64,000 nucleotides of DNA from Candidatus Methanoperedens sp. (GTDB lineage Archaea > Halobacteriota > Methanosarcinia > Methanosarcinales > Methanoperedenaceae), in contig JAPMTS010000047.1 in assembly GCA_026552955.1 (NCBI GenBank), forward strand, positions 80,485-144,484. The letters run 5' to 3'. The stretch's first letter is position 1. Every line of letters begins with the position of its first letter. The notes under the pieces are model-generated. The model worked only from the letters and a program-made list of their open reading frames with translations, had not been told where the DNA came from and searched no databases. Positions 6,692 through 18,517 of this stretch are shown piece after piece. The position numbers and the translations under genes are program-made.

Positions 6692-9600
6692 TCACATGAA
6701 ATCCGCCAGCCCCTTCTGCTTCACCTTATCGCTCTCAAACAGCGACCTCATCTCGATCTCAAGCAGCTCAAGCCTCTGCTTCGTGTAATGCCGCACATTG
6801 TACTCATCCGCAATGCGCAAGCTGGTTTCAAGATACTTCCTCACCGAGCCCTCGTGCACGGTAAGTACGATATTCCCGCCGCACCTTGGGCATGTTCCCT
6901 GCAGGGGCGGGCGCCTGTATTTGGCATTGCATTTTGTGCACCTCACCTTTTGTTTTGAGAAAGAGCGCAGATTCCCGATAAGGTCGGGCAGGAAATGAGA
7001 ATTTATAACACGCTCAGCAACATCTTGTGGGTCAACTGCTTTTATTTTCCTTGCAAGCCCAAGCTGAGCCTCCATTTTTTCAATCATTGTGCCCAGCGTC
7101 TTGTATGCGCTGTTCCTTGGCCCGGCAGCGATATTTGCTGTATCGTGGGTGAATCCGAAGCCTTCATACTGGGCAGGCGTACCCAGCCTTCCACTGACCG
7201 TATCCATGATCTTGACCAGGTCTTTTGGATTTGTGTACTTGAGCGTGGCTTCAAAGAACTCAAGTGGATACTGAAACAGCACATCAACGTTATGCGCTTC
7301 CTTATCAACCTCATTGGGATCGATACGCGACGTCAGGACAAGAGGCGCATCCATCTGCCCGCCCCGCCTGTCGGGAAGATATGAGCGCGAGAAATTCACG
7401 AGGCCGTCCATCAGCAGCATCACGCAGTCCTCGTCGCCGTCGCACTGGAATGTGGTAATTCCCGAGCAGATGAAACTGTGATGGGTATCGACTGTCAGAT
7501 TATACACATATTTATCCGGGGAGTTTATCTCTTTTTTTTCCACAATTTTATCGATGAACACGTCTTCATCAAAACTTGTTCTCGCACCGCCTTTTTTAGG
7601 CAGCCATTTATTAAGCAATTCTTCAGCATGTTTTTGCTTTTCACCGAGGAAGCCTATGTCTTCTATGAATTTTCCAGCTTCGCTGCCATATATCCCTATG
7701 TTATACGAATCTTCATAGATAGAGTGTTTGATCCCGGAAAACATCAGGAGGTAGGACACAGCATCTATAAGCCATTTATTTACTGAAGTTACATTCACCT
7801 CTAAAGTGCTCATCAGGGAACATGATCCATCCCTGGTAAAATAACCTCTTAGAAATGCATTTATCTTATCTTCTGGAAGAGAATAGATAACGTTCGGAAT
7901 CCTTTTTATTTTCTCGTCAGTTATCGAAAGCAGGTCATAATTCTCTTTAGATTCGATAGGTGGTTTTTTAATGTTCCAGGGTATCAATAATTCATCTGCA
8001 TCCTGCGCCTTCACTTTTTCTCCTGTCCTATCCGGGAACAGATGATCTTTAGTTACGACTATCTTCCTGCCGCTTTTCGTTTTTATTTCTATCAGCTTTT
8101 CAGGAGAAACATGTTTTGAAACATGGGTTATATCCGCCAATTCGAATTTTTTTGTTTTTATGTTGAAAGCAAATGTCTTCAGACCCTTAACCTTGTTGTA
8201 TTGCGTTCCGAAATCATCTTCTTCTCTTTTGTCGGTAAGATTGAGTTCAACAAGCTCGCGAATCGTCAAAAGTTCAAAGTTATCTCCTCTCTGAACCAAT
8301 ACTTTTTCATCCCCATGAAAGCAGTTTCGCCGCTTGGCTGCATGGAAAAAAGGATGGGCATAGCCAACAGACGCCGTGGTAAAGCCCACAAGGCGGGCTA
8401 GCACTCCCGCTGATGTATGGGGGGCTAAGCCTATGACCAGTTTCCCGATCAGGTCATCGATCTTGTCGATATTATAATAAGATTCGACTTTATAATATCT
8501 CGTCAAAAGGTCATCTATGAAATGTGCAGTCTTTAAAAGATATTCGGCGCAATCTTTTGAAACAACAATGTCCTGCACTTTAAGTTCAAGGATCTGGGTC
8601 TCATCCGTAAGCAGATTCCCGAATGTGTCATTCACATAACCCATTTCCTTACATTTCGACACCGAGACGCCGAGTTCCCCGGGTTTGATATGCGTAAGAG
8701 GCATATCCGATAGGTCATACCTCACAGTCCCGTCCTTGAACATCACCACATCATGCTTTGCCCTGAGCACCCCTTTTTCTAATGGTTCAGGCGTCTTGTT
8801 TTTTGAAGTAAGGCCAAGAACGCCTTTGGGTTTGAAAACATCCCTCTCCCCGAGGTTATCAAGCGCTCTTTGGTATTCCGATATGAAATCAATATCCATT
8901 TCAGTGACAGACGTAGTCTCTTTTTTGCATTTCGGGCATAGTGGTTTATCGACTTCTATGCCGCATGACTGGCATTTAAGAAGCGGAATTGTGAATTTTC
9001 CGCATGAACACCTGTTCTTGAAAGTCCTGCTCTTGCATGCCGGACATATGCGCTGGCCAATTTGAACGTTTATTGTCCCCACTTTTCCTTTCTGGTAAGT
9101 AAGTCCTGTCTGGAACTCACTATTCTTGAATTCATTATTTTTCTCTTTGCTAATATCCTCATCATCCACGAAATCTTTCACATCTACAAGGGATCGCCTC
9201 TTTCCTCCGGCTCCACCTATCGGGAAAAGCACATGCGGCGCGGGTTTCATTTCACGCTTATCGGATTTTTCGGGACGTCCCATTCTCGCGCCGATCCTTA
9301 TGGGAGCACGCGCCCTGATGGTTATCCTGCTTGTTTTAGAGACGGTATCCAGAATGTTGGCCCCCATAACCAGGGAAGTCTTTTTAAGAGTCATATCAAG
9401 GCCAAGACATCTCATAAGAGGGAGCGGTTCTTCGATCACAACCTTCTTTTCACGGACGATATGGGGGACAAGAAGAACTTCAAGAATGTTCTTTATTTTT
9501 TCATCCAGTGCAAATGAGAGCCTGTCAGAATATGTCCCATTTTTTTGGATGTATTCGAACAGCTGGGAGAACTCCTCAATTGAAATATCATGCCACAGGT

Positions 9601-11011
9601 ATGTATATTTTGGATGCAGCGGCACGTTAAATTTATCTGATAAAGAAAGCGCTTTTTCCTGGTCAGGATTCTTAAGGTTGCCAAGCTCCTTTATTGAAGT
9701 TTTTGCCATAAGTTCCTGAATCCACCATTCAAAGCAATAGGACGAGGGCACAAGAGGGTGGTTATTCTCCAGGAAATCGCCGAAATTTATCAGTATCTCT
9801 CCGATATCAAGGATCTGCTTCACAGACGGGCGTATTTTTTGGGCTTCCTCTGCTGTCTTAATACTGAGAACATCTCCATTGAAAAGGCGAACTGTGGGGC
9901 CATCGATGGTATCAACTGGTGCTATACCCGCTGCTTTTCCCGGCCGCTCCACCTTTATCTGGGTGCCCGCCGCAATGAAATCATCCATCATTACCATTGT
10001 AGCGGGACTGATACCCGCAGCTGCAAAACTCGTGTTCCTGCCCCTGCCATACCTTAGCCTGAAACCTCCCGGTCTTGAGGGATAGGAAAAAACAGGCCGT
10101 CCTGCTATCAGGTCCTGCAGGTACTTGTCCTTTGGTTTTAATTGCGCAGAGGCATCATCGGTTTTAACTGTAACTACGAATTTATCAAGCCAGTCCCATC
10201 CTTCCAGTTTGAGCTTATCCACATGCTTTTTCACTTTTGGCGCCTTAAGAGCAATACCTTCGGCAATGACAAGCGCCATGCCGCCACGTATTCTATTGGT
10301 CTCGATCCTGGGGAGATCCCGCCTGCCTTCCACTTCAGCTTCCTCTGTTGGTTCGCCGTCAATGCATATGGGGCAGTTCCTGACAATGAGCCGGATCTCA
10401 TCATCCGACGGAAGATACTGCAAATTCGCCACGCGCCTGTATGCTGTGATCTCTTCAACATATCTCTCAACTTCTTCAGGCCGCGGGACAAAACGCGCGA
10501 TCCCCAGGTTCGCCCGCACATAATCGGCAGCCAGCACCGATAGCGCCTGGGCGGTGCCCCCGGCGCTCCTTATCGGGCCGGCATAATATATCCTTATATA
10601 ATCGGTGCCATCATCGTTTTTTGCCAGGTCTATCTTGGCGATACCTTCTATAGGCGCAGCCACCACACCTTCCGTAAGGACTGCCATTGCTACCCTTACT
10701 GCAGCTTCGATGGCATCCCTGTTTGATTCGAAGTTTTTGATCTCACCTTTTGCAACAGCAATTGCCACCTGAAGAGCCGCTTCCTCACGCGACATCGTAG
10801 TTTCAAGTTCCCTGAGCTTTTTTGCCACTCCTTCGATAGAAAGAAGTTTCTCAACCCTGTCTGCAAGGTCTTTTGCGATTGGTATTTCGATCGTCGGCAT
10901 CGGGTCTGCGCCGTTTGCGCGGGCGCGGTTTGCATGCTCGATAGCGCGGTATAGCTCAGTTTCAAGCGTGCTAAAATAAGCAAGCATTGGATCGCTTGCG
11001 GCGAATTTCAT
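6692..11011 (-). CDS. polC: DNA polymerase II (D family) large subunit DP2, intein-containing
   Basis: Catalytic subunit of the archaeal replicative polymerase PolD. The 1439-aa precursor contains a 293-aa intein (residues 897-1189); the spliced protein is about 1146 aa, normal for DP2. Visible features are the N-terminal [20 protein letters not shown] block, [17 protein letters not shown], a zinc-binding segment [18 protein letters not shown]...CQSCG...CPKC, the catalytic CDGDED motif interrupted exactly before its Cys, and a C-terminal zinc finger [12 protein letters not shown]...CPRCG. The start codon overlaps the carB stop codon as ATGA, so it is translated coupled to carB. The small subunit DP1 is not in the window. 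Confidence 0.97.
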   Translation of the reverse strand: MKFAASDPMLAYFSTLETELYRAIEHANRARANGADPMPTIEIPIAKDLADRVEKLLSIEGVAKKLRELETTMSREEAALQVAIAVAKGEIKNFESNRDAIEAAVRVAMAVLTEGVVAAPIEGIAKIDLAKNDDGTDYIRIYYAGPIRSAGGTAQALSVLAADYVRANLGIARFVPRPEEVERYVEEITAYRRVANLQYLPSDDEIRLIVRNCPICIDGEPTEEAEVEGRRDLPRIETNRIRGGMALVIAEGIALKAPKVKKHVDKLKLEGWDWLDKFVVTVKTDDASAQLKPKDKYLQDLIAGRPVFSYPSRPGGFRLRYGRGRNTSFAAAGISPATMVMMDDFIAAGTQIKVERPGKAAGIAPVDTIDGPTVRLFNGDVLSIKTAEEAQKIRPSVKQILDIGEILINFGDFLENNHPLVPSSYCFEWWIQELMAKTSIKELGNLKNPDQEKALSLSDKFNVPLHPKYTYLWHDISIEEFSQLFEYIQKNGTYSDRLSFALDEKIKNILEVLLVPHIVREKKVVIEEPLPLMRCLGLDMTLKKTSLVMGANILDTVSKTSRITIRARAPIRIGARMGRPEKSDKREMKPAPHVLFPIGGAGGKRRSLVDVKDFVDDEDISKEKNNEFKNSEFQTGLTYQKGKVGTINVQIGQRICPACKSRTFKNRCSCGKFTIPLLKCQSCGIEVDKPLCPKCKKETTSVTEMDIDFISEYQRALDNLGERDVFKPKGVLGLTSKNKTPEPLEKGVLRAKHDVVMFKDGTVRYDLSDMPLTHIKPGELGVSVSKCKEMGYVNDTFGNLLTDETQILELKVQDIVVSKDCAEYLLKTAHFIDDLLTRYYKVESYYNIDKIDDLIGKLVIGLAPHTSAGVLARLVGFTTASVGYAHPFFHAAKRRNCFHGDEKVLVQRGDNFELLTIRELVELNLTDKREEDDFGTQYNKVKGLKTFAFNIKTKKFELADITHVSKHVSPEKLIEIKTKSGRKIVVTKDHLFPDRTGEKVKAQDADELLIPWNIKKPPIESKENYDLLSITDEKIKRIPNVIYSLPEDKINAFLRGYFTRDGSCSLMSTLEVNVTSVNKWLIDAVSYLLMFSGIKHSIYEDSYNIGIYGSEAGKFIEDIGFLGEKQKHAEELLNKWLPKKGGARTSFDEDVFIDKIVEKKEINSPDKYVYNLTVDTHHSFICSGITTFQCDGDEDCVMLLMDGLVNFSRSYLPDRRGGQMDAPLVLTSRIDPNEVDKEAHNVDVLFQYPLEFFEATLKYTNPKDLVKIMDTVSGRLGTPAQYEGFGFTHDTANIAAGPRNSAYKTLGTMIEKMEAQLGLARKIKAVDPQDVAERVINSHFLPDLIGNLRSFSKQKVRCTKCNAKYRRPPLQGTCPRCGGNIVLTVHEGSVRKYLETSLRIADEYNVRHYTKQRLELLEIEMRSLFESDKVKQKGLADFM
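7445..8323 (-). mobile_element. Intein inserted at the polC CDGDED active site, C-terminal Gln
   Basis: The in-frame 293-aa element starts at Cys1 ([10 protein letters not shown]) after AAKRRN and ends at ...ICSGITTFQ before the extein Cys of CDGDED. Splicing blocks are visible: block [11 protein letters not shown], block [17 protein letters not shown], and block F around [13 protein letters not shown]. Its last residue is Gln instead of the usual Asn; a Pyrococcus abyssi PolII intein also ends in Gln and is known to splice. One LAGLIDADG-like motif ([11 protein letters not shown]) suggests a shrunken homing endonuclease. Confidence 0.93.
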
Positions 11012-14000
11012 TTATGGTACTCACCCAACGATTTTATCGTGATCTCACCTTTGTTCATCGCTTCGATCGCATCAGCGGCAGCAAGTGCAGCCTGAATAGT
11101 TGTTATATAAGGCACGCTGAAATCAACAGCTGCACGCCTTATCTGGAAACCATCTTTAACAGTCTGCTTGCTTGTTGGCGTATTAATAATGAGATCTACT
11201 TTTTTATTATGGATAAGGTCTACAACATTCGGTGAACCTTCACTTACCTTCTTTATGACATCGATCTTGATCCCTTTTTCAACCAAAAATCGCGCTGTTC
11301 CTCCCGTACCCAGAAGATAAAGACCTGCATCCTGCATTTTCTTTGCAACAGTAACGATATTCTCTTTATCGGTATCACGAATGGAAAGAAAGACTGTACC
11401 CGACATTGGAAGTTTATTATCCCCGGCCCACTCTGCCTTATAGAAGGCTTTTCCGAAATCGTAATCTATACCCATCACTTCACCTGTACTTTTCATCTCA
11501 GGCCCAAGAAGCGGGTCGGCGCCAGGTAATTTATCAAAAGGCAAAAGCACCTCTTTTACGGAAACATGTTTCGGGGTGATATCACCAATTATCCCGAGTT
11601 CTTTCAGGGTGTGCCCCACCATTACCCTGGCAGCGATCTTGGCAAGCGGAACACCTGTAGCCTTGCTCACAAATGGGATCGTGCGGCTTGACCTGGGATT
11701 CGCTTCAAGAACATAAACTATCCCATTCTTTGTCGCCATCTGGATATTCAGTATCCCCACCACATTGAGCGCAAGAGCTATTTTCTTTACATAATCACGA
11801 ACAATAGCGATGATCTCAGGTTTGAGGGACTGCGCTGGTATAACGCAGGCGGAATCTCCGGAATGGATGCCAGCTTCTTCAATATGCTCCATTATCGCAC
11901 CGATCAGCACATCCCTACCATCGCAAATGGCATCCACATCAATTTCAACGGCGTTATCAAGAAAATCATCGATCAGCACTGGATGCTCATTGGATACTTT
12001 TACGGCTTCTTTCAGGTAGCGGTCAAGGTCGCGTTCATCATATACGATTTCCATGGCCCGTCCGCCCAATACATATGATGGGCGCACAAGTACGGGATAT
12101 CCAATCCTTTTGGCTTCATTAAAAGCCTGTGAATAATTGATCGCGCATCCTGCTTCTGGCTGGAATATCCCAAGGTCTTTCATCATGGCATTGAACCGCC
12201 CCCTGTCCTCAGCGATATCCATGTTATCGGGCGTGGTTCCCAGGATGACTGTATCAAGATCAGTTCTCCTTTCAAGTTCTTTCTTAAGGGGTATTGCCAG
12301 GTTCACTGATGTCTGTCCCCCGAACTGCACCATTACACCATAAGGACGTTCCCGATCTATCACATTCATGACATCTTCAAGGGTCAGGGGCTCAAAAAAT
12401 AATTTGTCTGAGGTATCGTAGTCAGTAGAAACGGTTTCAGGATTATTGTTCAATATATGGGTCTCAATACCCTCTTCACGAAGAGCTGATACCGCATGAA
12501 CCGTACAGTAATCAAACTCAATGCCCTGCCCGATGCGGATCGGACCTGAACCAATGATAAGCACTTTCTTGTTATTCGAAGGCGATGCTTCGCATTGTTC
12601 TTCATAAGTTGAATAATAATATGGCGTTGCAGCCGCAAATTCTGCTGCGCATGTATCAACCATCTTATATGTAGGAATTATCCCCTTGAGCCTTCGCATA
12701 TCATTGATTTCTTCACGGCTCTTTCCGGTCAAAAATGCTATTCTCTCATCGCTCAAGCCCATACGTTTGGCTTTCTTCAGGTTGTCCGGGGAGAGGTCTG
12801 CTTTCACTTTATCTTCAATATCGATAATATTTCGGATTTTCTGGATGAAGAACGGGTCGATACTGGTAATTCGTGATATTTCTTCATCTGGCATGCCATC
12901 ACGTAATGCCTGGTAGATGACGAACAGGCGTTCATGCGTGGGATGGCGCAGGATATCAACTATCTCATCTTTAGTCCATTCCTTGAACCCGAAGTTCATA
13001 TCCACTTCAAGTGAACGTACCGCTTTCTGGAGCGCTTCTTCAATAGTGCGCCCGATGGCCATTACCTCACCTGTGCTTTTCATGGCAGTTGTGAGATGCT
13101 TATCCGCTGTCACGAATTTATCAAATGGCCAGCGCGGTATCTTGACTACTGTGTAGTCGATGGTAGGTTCAAAAGACGCAGGAGTTTTTTTAGTGATATC
13201 ATTGGTTATTTCATCAAGTGTCATTCCAATTGCGATTTTTGCGGTCATGCGAGCTATCGGATAACCCGTTGCTTTTGAAGCCAGCGCGGATGAGCGCGAA
13301 ACACGCGGATTGACTTCTACGATCCTGACCTCGTCATCGCGAACAGCGAACTGGATATTGCATCCACCTTCTATTCCAAGAGCCCTTATGATCTTAATTG
13401 AAGTACTGCGAAGTCTCTGGTGGTCAGTATCCGAGAGCGTCTGGGAAGGTGTTACCACGATCGATTCACCTGTATGAATGCCCATGGGGTCGATGTTCTC
13501 CATATTGCATATGACGATACAGGTATCGTTTCTGTCACGCATGACCTCATACTCGAATTCCTTCCAGCCTATAATGCTCTCTTCTATCAGTACCTGCCCG
13601 ATCCTTGAGCGTTTAAGACCCCTTTCTGTTATTTCGAGTAGCTCTTCTTTTGTATAGGCAATACCCCCTCCTGCGCCGCCAAGAGTGTATGCGGGACGGA
13701 TAATGAGCGGAAGACCCAATTCTTCGATAAGGGCCAGGGCTTCATCAAGTGTGTTCACTGCTTTTGAGCGCGGGACTCTTTCGCCAATGCTTATCATTTT
13801 TCTCTTAAAGAGATCCCTGTCTTCCGAGTCCTTGATCGCTTGCAAGGATGTCCCCAGAAGCTCAACGCCGAATTTTTCCAGCACACCCATATCCGCAAGT
13901 TCAGTTGTGATATTAAGGCCGGTCTGCCCCCCAAGTCCCGCAATTATGCCATCAGGCCGTTCTTTTTCTATTATCTTCGCCACGATTTCGGGCTCAAGGG

Positions 14001-14202
14001 GCTCTATGTAAACCGAGTCTGCCATGTCGGTATCTGTCATAATGGTAGCAGGATTGCTGTTGACCAGAATGACTTTTATTCCTTCTTCTCGAAGGGAACG
14101 GCATGCCTGACTGCCAGAAAAATCAAATTCTGCCCCCTGTCCTATCATTATGGGGCCTGAACCTATAAGCAGCACTTTTTTGATGTCGGATCTTTTTGGC
14201 AT
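11008..14202 (-). CDS. carB: Carbamoyl-phosphate synthase large subunit
   Basis: Makes carbamoyl phosphate from ammonia (delivered by CarA), bicarbonate and two ATP for pyrimidine and arginine synthesis. At 1064 aa it has the family's normal duplicated layout: first ATP-grasp half from [21 protein letters not shown], second half from [20 protein letters not shown], and a C-terminal MGS-like allosteric domain ([23 protein letters not shown]). The start at 14202 is chosen because GGAGG lies just upstream and [16 protein letters not shown] aligns with the family; the frame extends 10 codons further without support. It is the first gene of the carB-polC pair. No carA is in the window. Confidence 0.97.
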   Translation of the reverse strand: MPKRSDIKKVLLIGSGPIMIGQGAEFDFSGSQACRSLREEGIKVILVNSNPATIMTDTDMADSVYIEPLEPEIVAKIIEKERPDGIIAGLGGQTGLNITTELADMGVLEKFGVELLGTSLQAIKDSEDRDLFKRKMISIGERVPRSKAVNTLDEALALIEELGLPLIIRPAYTLGGAGGGIAYTKEELLEITERGLKRSRIGQVLIEESIIGWKEFEYEVMRDRNDTCIVICNMENIDPMGIHTGESIVVTPSQTLSDTDHQRLRSTSIKIIRALGIEGGCNIQFAVRDDEVRIVEVNPRVSRSSALASKATGYPIARMTAKIAIGMTLDEITNDITKKTPASFEPTIDYTVVKIPRWPFDKFVTADKHLTTAMKSTGEVMAIGRTIEEALQKAVRSLEVDMNFGFKEWTKDEIVDILRHPTHERLFVIYQALRDGMPDEEISRITSIDPFFIQKIRNIIDIEDKVKADLSPDNLKKAKRMGLSDERIAFLTGKSREEINDMRRLKGIIPTYKMVDTCAAEFAAATPYYYSTYEEQCEASPSNNKKVLIIGSGPIRIGQGIEFDYCTVHAVSALREEGIETHILNNNPETVSTDYDTSDKLFFEPLTLEDVMNVIDRERPYGVMVQFGGQTSVNLAIPLKKELERRTDLDTVILGTTPDNMDIAEDRGRFNAMMKDLGIFQPEAGCAINYSQAFNEAKRIGYPVLVRPSYVLGGRAMEIVYDERDLDRYLKEAVKVSNEHPVLIDDFLDNAVEIDVDAICDGRDVLIGAIMEHIEEAGIHSGDSACVIPAQSLKPEIIAIVRDYVKKIALALNVVGILNIQMATKNGIVYVLEANPRSSRTIPFVSKATGVPLAKIAARVMVGHTLKELGIIGDITPKHVSVKEVLLPFDKLPGADPLLGPEMKSTGEVMGIDYDFGKAFYKAEWAGDNKLPMSGTVFLSIRDTDKENIVTVAKKMQDAGLYLLGTGGTARFLVEKGIKIDVIKKVSEGSPNVVDLIHNKKVDLIINTPTSKQTVKDGFQIRRAAVDFSVPYITTIQAALAAADAIEAMNKGEITIKSLGEYHK

Positions 14203-14262
14203 TTTTCCTCCGTTTTTCAGGCTTAATGGCAAGATGTCCTATTAATTGTATCCTTTGTTCCC

Positions 14263-15300
14263 TTATAAGGGTATATTTCCAGTCAATACGGATTTTGGTT
14301 CAATATCATATTCATCAAAGATCTCACCTACAAGCTCTTCCAGGATATCCTCAATTGAAACCAATCCTATGACCTTCATATTATTATCCACGACTATTGA
14401 AATACTCATTTTCTTTTGCTGGAGTTCCTTAAGAATTGAAGAGATCTCTTTTCCTGCCTTGACAATCTGCAATGGACGCAAAATCTGGAAAACTTTTGTT
14501 CTTGGGAGGTCATGGTCTTTGAACTTCAAAAAATCTTTGGCATAGATCATACCCGTGATATTATCGAACTCTTTCCTGTAAACAGGTATTCTCGAATGAC
14601 CCGACTTATTGATCAAATCAAGTGCAATATCAAGTGTTTCGGATTCTTCTATGGATACGATCCTTTCCCTGGGCGTCATCACGCCATGCGCTTTTTCATC
14701 AGTAAAATCAAAAACCCTGCTTATTATCTCCCGTTCGTGTTTCTCGATTGTCCCCTCCTTTTCCCCTACCTTAAGCATTATTTCGATCATCTCTTCCGTG
14801 ACGAACGGATGCTTTACTCGTTCCTTTCCTCTCATGAGTAAGATCATGGAATTCACTAACCTGGTGATAAACCAGACAAATGGCCGAAGAAAACGGATAG
14901 TTATTGTTATTGGCCCTGAAACACGAAGGGCGATATATTCAGCATTCCTTGAAGCAAGGGTCTTAGGGAATACTTCACCAAAAACAAGAATGAACAGCGT
15001 CATCACCCCGGTTGCCACAGCTATACCCGACTGGCCAAAAAAAGCAAGCGCCACATCCGTTGCCAGTACAGAGGCGCTGATATTTACAATATTATTTCCA
15101 ATCAGGATAGCTGCGAGGAAAAGCTCAGGATTTACAAGTAATCTTATCAATACGTTCGCCTGCTTATTTCCCGTCTCTGCAAGATGTCTTATACGTATTT
15201 TATTGACTGATAGGAGTGCGGTTTCTGAAAGTGAAAAAAACGCGGAAAGAACGATTAATGCAGATATTGTTATTATTTCGATTTTAATCCATGAATCCAT
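14263..15300 (-). CDS. CNNM/HlyC-CorC family protein (DUF21 plus CBS pair)
   Basis: A 345-aa membrane protein. The N-terminal DUF21 domain has about four hydrophobic segments within residues 1-140, with SAFFSLSETALLSVNKIRIRHLAETGN, a family hallmark. A linker (GVMTPRERIVSIEE) leads into two CBS domains (about residues 195-320), which usually bind adenine nucleotides. The C-terminal CorC domain is absent. Relatives are linked to Mg2+ or Co2+ transport, but transport is unproven for this type. The start at 15300 (MDSWIK) is preferred because TATTATATAA at 15317-15326 lies about 26 nt upstream, as for a leaderless mRNA. It is divergent from pcc1. Confidence 0.85.
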   Translation of the reverse strand: MDSWIKIEIITISALIVLSAFFSLSETALLSVNKIRIRHLAETGNKQANVLIRLLVNPELFLAAILIGNNIVNISASVLATDVALAFFGQSGIAVATGVMTLFILVFGEVFPKTLASRNAEYIALRVSGPITITIRFLRPFVWFITRLVNSMILLMRGKERVKHPFVTEEMIEIMLKVGEKEGTIEKHEREIISRVFDFTDEKAHGVMTPRERIVSIEESETLDIALDLINKSGHSRIPVYRKEFDNITGMIYAKDFLKFKDHDLPRTKVFQILRPLQIVKAGKEISSILKELQQKKMSISIVVDNNMKVIGLVSIEDILEELVGEIFDEYDIEPKSVLTGNIPL

Positions 15301-15387
15301 CGGATGTTTGATCAAGTTATATAATAGCAATCCAGCTTAAAAATTTTTCTGAAAAACTAAATATACAACATATACCTATCACATTTG

Positions 15388-15642
15388 ATGCTTGTTCTTG
15401 CAGAATTTGAATTCGATGCCGGGAAGAATGCCCGCATAATCTATGAAGCATTGCTCCCGGAACTTGACCAGGATTACCAGCGCACCAGGACAACTCTGGG
15501 ACTTAAAAGTGAAGTGCTGATCTTAAAAGTGGAGGCAAATGACACGGTTTCGATGAGGGCTGCCATAAACGGCTGGCTTCGGCTGATAAAAATCACCTGC
15601 GAGATGTGTTCTTTCACACCCGATACACAAGTTATAAATTAA
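15388..15642 (+). CDS. pcc1: KEOPS complex subunit Pcc1
   Basis: An 84-aa dimerisation subunit of KEOPS, the complex that makes N6-threonylcarbamoyladenosine at A37 of tRNAs. It has the family's compact pattern: an N-terminal beta strand (LVLAEFEFD), a helix with ARIIYEALLPEL, and the C-terminal helix RAAINGWLRLIKITCEM. The start is ATG 15388 rather than the TTG one codon earlier, because a TATA-like AAATATAC is 26 nt upstream, consistent with a leaderless transcript. It is followed by prefoldin beta with a 38-nt gap, a common archaeal neighbourhood. Confidence 0.9.
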   Translation: MLVLAEFEFDAGKNARIIYEALLPELDQDYQRTRTTLGLKSEVLILKVEANDTVSMRAAINGWLRLIKITCEMCSFTPDTQVIN

Positions 15643-15680
15643 AGATGCACAATACTACACAAAATTTACAGGTGAATTAA

Positions 15681-16037
15681 ATGAGTTCAGAATTACCCCC
15701 GCAAATTCAAAACCAGCTTGCACAATTGCAGCAGATACAGCAACAGGCACAGGCCCTGGCAGCCCAGAAAAACCAGATCGAGATCAATCTGAAAGAAACC
15801 GAACTGGCCCTGGGAGAACTTGAAAATCTTGATGATAATGCTGTTGTATACAGGGCGATCGGAGATCTACTCATCAAAACCGAACGTGAAAAGACAAAGA
15901 ATGCCCTCATTGAGAAAAAAGATACACTTAGCCTGCGTACAGAAACAATTACCCGACAGGAAGAACGCATCCAGAAAAGATTCCAGCAATTGCAGGAGCA
16001 GCTCAAACAGGCAATCGGTACTCCGGTCGCCAAGTAA
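15681..16037 (+). CDS. pfdB: Prefoldin beta subunit
   Basis: A 118-aa subunit of the hexameric prefoldin chaperone that hands unfolded proteins to the thermosome. Two long coiled-coil helices (Gln-rich, residues 1-50; charged, residues 70-115) flank a beta hairpin around NAVVYRAIGDLLIKTE, the canonical beta-type layout. An AGGTGA ribosome-binding site precedes the ATG. It lies between pcc1 and a DHH phosphoesterase that starts 2 nt after its stop codon, so the three are probably one operon. Confidence 0.95.
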   Translation: MSSELPPQIQNQLAQLQQIQQQAQALAAQKNQIEINLKETELALGELENLDDNAVVYRAIGDLLIKTEREKTKNALIEKKDTLSLRTETITRQEERIQKRFQQLQEQLKQAIGTPVAK

Positions 16038-16039
16038 TT

Positions 16040-17005
16040 ATGGAGTTAGACGAATCGGGATTCTATAATCGACTGCTGGATTACAACAACATTCTTTATT
16101 TATGTCACAGGAACGCAGATCCTGATGCCCTGGGAAGTGCATTAGCGTTAAAAGAAGCAATCGGGGGTACTATTGGGGTTGTTGACGGATGCGACAGGGT
16201 TGCATCCCAGCTCGCAGCCCAGTTAAATATAGATTATGTTCTTGCCCCGAAGGAAGATTATGACTTTGTGGTCGTTGTGGATACATCAACTCCCGCGCAG
16301 TTGAATGGGTTTCCCTTAAAGTCCTACGCTGTTATTGACCATCATGCAACATCAAGCCTTTCAGAGAATTCAGCCTTTTTTCTGCATCGCAATAAGAGTT
16401 CAACTGCTGAGATAGTTCTTGAGGTCTTGAAGAAAATGGGCGCACCCATAATGAGACGCACAGCTTTTGCGCTTATATCGGGTATAATCACCGATACTGG
16501 CAACTTCAGGCATGCTTCTTCAGATTCATTCAAAGCCGTTGCTGAATTAATGGATTTAAGCGGCATAGAATACAACGAAGTTATTGATCTTCTCTCTTCG
16601 GTTCCCCAGGACGTCTCAATGAGAATTGCTTTTTTGAAGGCTGCCCAGCGTTTGACCATCGAACGTGTGAATGACTGGATAATAGTTTCATCACACGTGA
16701 ATTCTTTTGGAGGCGCAGCAGCATCAAGCCTGGTTTCAATAGGGGCGGATGTTGCTTTTGTTGCTGCGACAAGGGATGATATTGTAAAAGTGAGCGGGCG
16801 GGCAAGGCGGGAAATACAGAATGCAGGGATAAACCTTGCAAGATTGATGGAAGATATTAGCGCTAAATTCAATGGGACCGGCGGCGGCCATGAAGGTGCG
16901 GCCGGAATGGATGCCTCCGGGGAAATTGAAACCATTCTTGGGGCATGCGTGGAGTATGCTAAAGCTTCAATTATGAAAAAAGAAAATCTACTTCTTCCGC
17001 ATTAG
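16040..17005 (+). CDS. DHH/DHHA1 family phosphoesterase (NrnA-like)
   Basis: A 321-aa phosphodiesterase-family protein. The DHH-domain metal motifs are present: DPDALGSALAL near residue 31, the acidic VVDTS near 79, DHHAT near 98, and D in ISGIITDTGNF. The C-terminal DHHA1 domain ends in the substrate-binding GGGHEGAAG near residue 283. Relatives degrade nanoRNAs, cyclic dinucleotides or pAp; the substrate here cannot be read from sequence. It starts 2 nt after pfdB, so it is probably cotranscribed. Its 3' end overlaps the convergent leuA by 18 nt. Confidence 0.88.
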   Translation: MELDESGFYNRLLDYNNILYLCHRNADPDALGSALALKEAIGGTIGVVDGCDRVASQLAAQLNIDYVLAPKEDYDFVVVVDTSTPAQLNGFPLKSYAVIDHHATSSLSENSAFFLHRNKSSTAEIVLEVLKKMGAPIMRRTAFALISGIITDTGNFRHASSDSFKAVAELMDLSGIEYNEVIDLLSSVPQDVSMRIAFLKAAQRLTIERVNDWIIVSSHVNSFGGAAASSLVSIGADVAFVAATRDDIVKVSGRARREIQNAGINLARLMEDISAKFNGTGGGHEGAAGMDASGEIETILGACVEYAKASIMKKENLLLPH

Positions 17006-18517
17006 CTGGTTAATGGCAGCCACCAGCGCTTCAACAGAGGCCATTACGATATCCTCATTCGTCGCGCGCGCAGAAACGATCCTGCCCTTTTCATCCTCAA
17101 CACCGATGAGAACTTCTGCAAGGGCGTCAGAGCCTCCTGAAATGGCTTCTATCCTGAAATCGCGAAGTTTAAATTTATATTCACCAAGGATACTTGTCAC
17201 TGTATTTAGCGCTGCATCAACAGGCCCAACCCCGATATGAGCCCCAAGGCGTTCTTTTCCGTTCACAATAGCTTTTACGGTTGCAGTGGGCGTTATAATG
17301 TTCCCTGTCATAACGGACACTTCTTTCAGGACGATCGCCTGCTCCTGTTTTGATACATTGCCCATTATTGATTCTGTTATAGAATACAGGTCAGCATCCG
17401 TAACACGTTTGCCCTTATCGCCAATATCCTTGATTCGCTTCATTACCTCATTTAGCTGCTCATCATCCGGATGAAGTCCGGCAAATTCAAGCGATTGTTT
17501 TACAGCATGTTTCCCTGCATGCTTTCCGAGTACGATGCGCCTTCTGTGGCCCACCATTTCCGGGGTCATGACCCCTGGCTCAAATGTATCGGACCGCACA
17601 AGAACCCCATGCGTGTGTATGCCCGATTCATGGGCAAAAGCGTTATCCCCGACAATAGGCATTGTGGGCGGCATCCTTACCTCGGTGAGCCTTTCCACAA
17701 GGTGTGAAGTCTCAACAATATACTTCGTATTGATATTGGTTTTTGCACCATATAGTGAATGCAATCCCATGACGGTCTCTGCAAGGTCTGCATTTCCTGC
17801 CCGCTCGCCAAGACCATTGATAGTGACCTGTACCTGGCTTGCTCCTGCTTCCACAGCCGCGAGGCTGTTTGCCACGGCAAGCCCGAAGTCATTATGGCAG
17901 TGCACATCGATAGGGATTTTGACATTCTTATATATCTGCCCTATCAATGTATTCATGGCTGAAGGAACGATCACACCCACTGTATCCGGCACGTTTATTA
18001 TATCGCAATGGGCAGACTCTACACCTTTATATATATTGATCAAATAATCGATATCGGTGCGGGTGGCATCCATGGCAGAGAACATACATTTTGCCCCATG
18101 GTCTTTTATATATTCCACAGCGTCAACTGCCATACTATAGACTTCGTCCCTGCTTTTCTTTATGGTCGATATCCTCTGGACATCGGAAGTAGAAACAAAG
18201 GTATGTACCATATCTACCCCGCAGTCAAGGCAGGTATCGATATCGGATTTTATCACCCTTGCCAGTCCGCATATCTGAAGGTTCAATCCGGCGTCCATAA
18301 TTTTCTTTACTGAAGCCTTTTCACCATCTGATGACATGGGAAAACCTGCCTCAATAATATCCACACCGAGTTTATCTAGCTGCTGGGCTATGAGAAGTTT
18401 CTCTTCATAGGTAAGCGATACGCCAGGGGTCTGTTCCCCGTCCCGTAGCGTCGTATCAAAAATACTTATTTTCTTGTTCCTTAGCGATTCAGTGTTGTAA
18501 AAGACGATCCCTCGCAT
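16988..18517 (-). CDS. leuA: 2-Isopropylmalate synthase family (LeuA, possibly citramalate synthase)
   Basis: A 509-aa acyltransferase that condenses acetyl-CoA with a 2-oxo acid. The HMGL-like TIM barrel covers residues 15-280: metal motif FDTTLRDGEQTPGVS, VHCHNDFGLAVANSL and NGLGERAGNADL. FAHESGIHTHGVL follows near 300, and the C-terminal LeuA regulatory domain (about residues 385-505) is present. The regulatory domain favours a feedback-controlled leucine or isoleucine pathway enzyme. LeuA and the related CimA (citramalate) are hard to separate by eye. It differs from the shorter family member at 58986, which lacks this domain and fits AksA. Confidence 0.85.
   Translation of the reverse strand: MRGIVFYNTESLRNKKISIFDTTLRDGEQTPGVSLTYEEKLLIAQQLDKLGVDIIEAGFPMSSDGEKASVKKIMDAGLNLQICGLARVIKSDIDTCLDCGVDMVHTFVSTSDVQRISTIKKSRDEVYSMAVDAVEYIKDHGAKCMFSAMDATRTDIDYLINIYKGVESAHCDIINVPDTVGVIVPSAMNTLIGQIYKNVKIPIDVHCHNDFGLAVANSLAAVEAGASQVQVTINGLGERAGNADLAETVMGLHSLYGAKTNINTKYIVETSHLVERLTEVRMPPTMPIVGDNAFAHESGIHTHGVLVRSDTFEPGVMTPEMVGHRRRIVLGKHAGKHAVKQSLEFAGLHPDDEQLNEVMKRIKDIGDKGKRVTDADLYSITESIMGNVSKQEQAIVLKEVSVMTGNIITPTATVKAIVNGKERLGAHIGVGPVDAALNTVTSILGEYKFKLRDFRIEAISGGSDALAEVLIGVEDEKGRIVSARATNEDIVMASVEALVAAINQLMRKK

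Noticed and set aside
9126..9719. Plus-strand frame of 197 codons inside polC
   Set aside because: It is antisense to conserved polymerase sequence and has no start signal or family features.
16342..16935. Long antisense frame opposite the DHH phosphoesterase
   Set aside because: It mirrors the codon bias of the real gene, has Ser/Pro/Ile-rich low-quality sequence and no RBS or family match.
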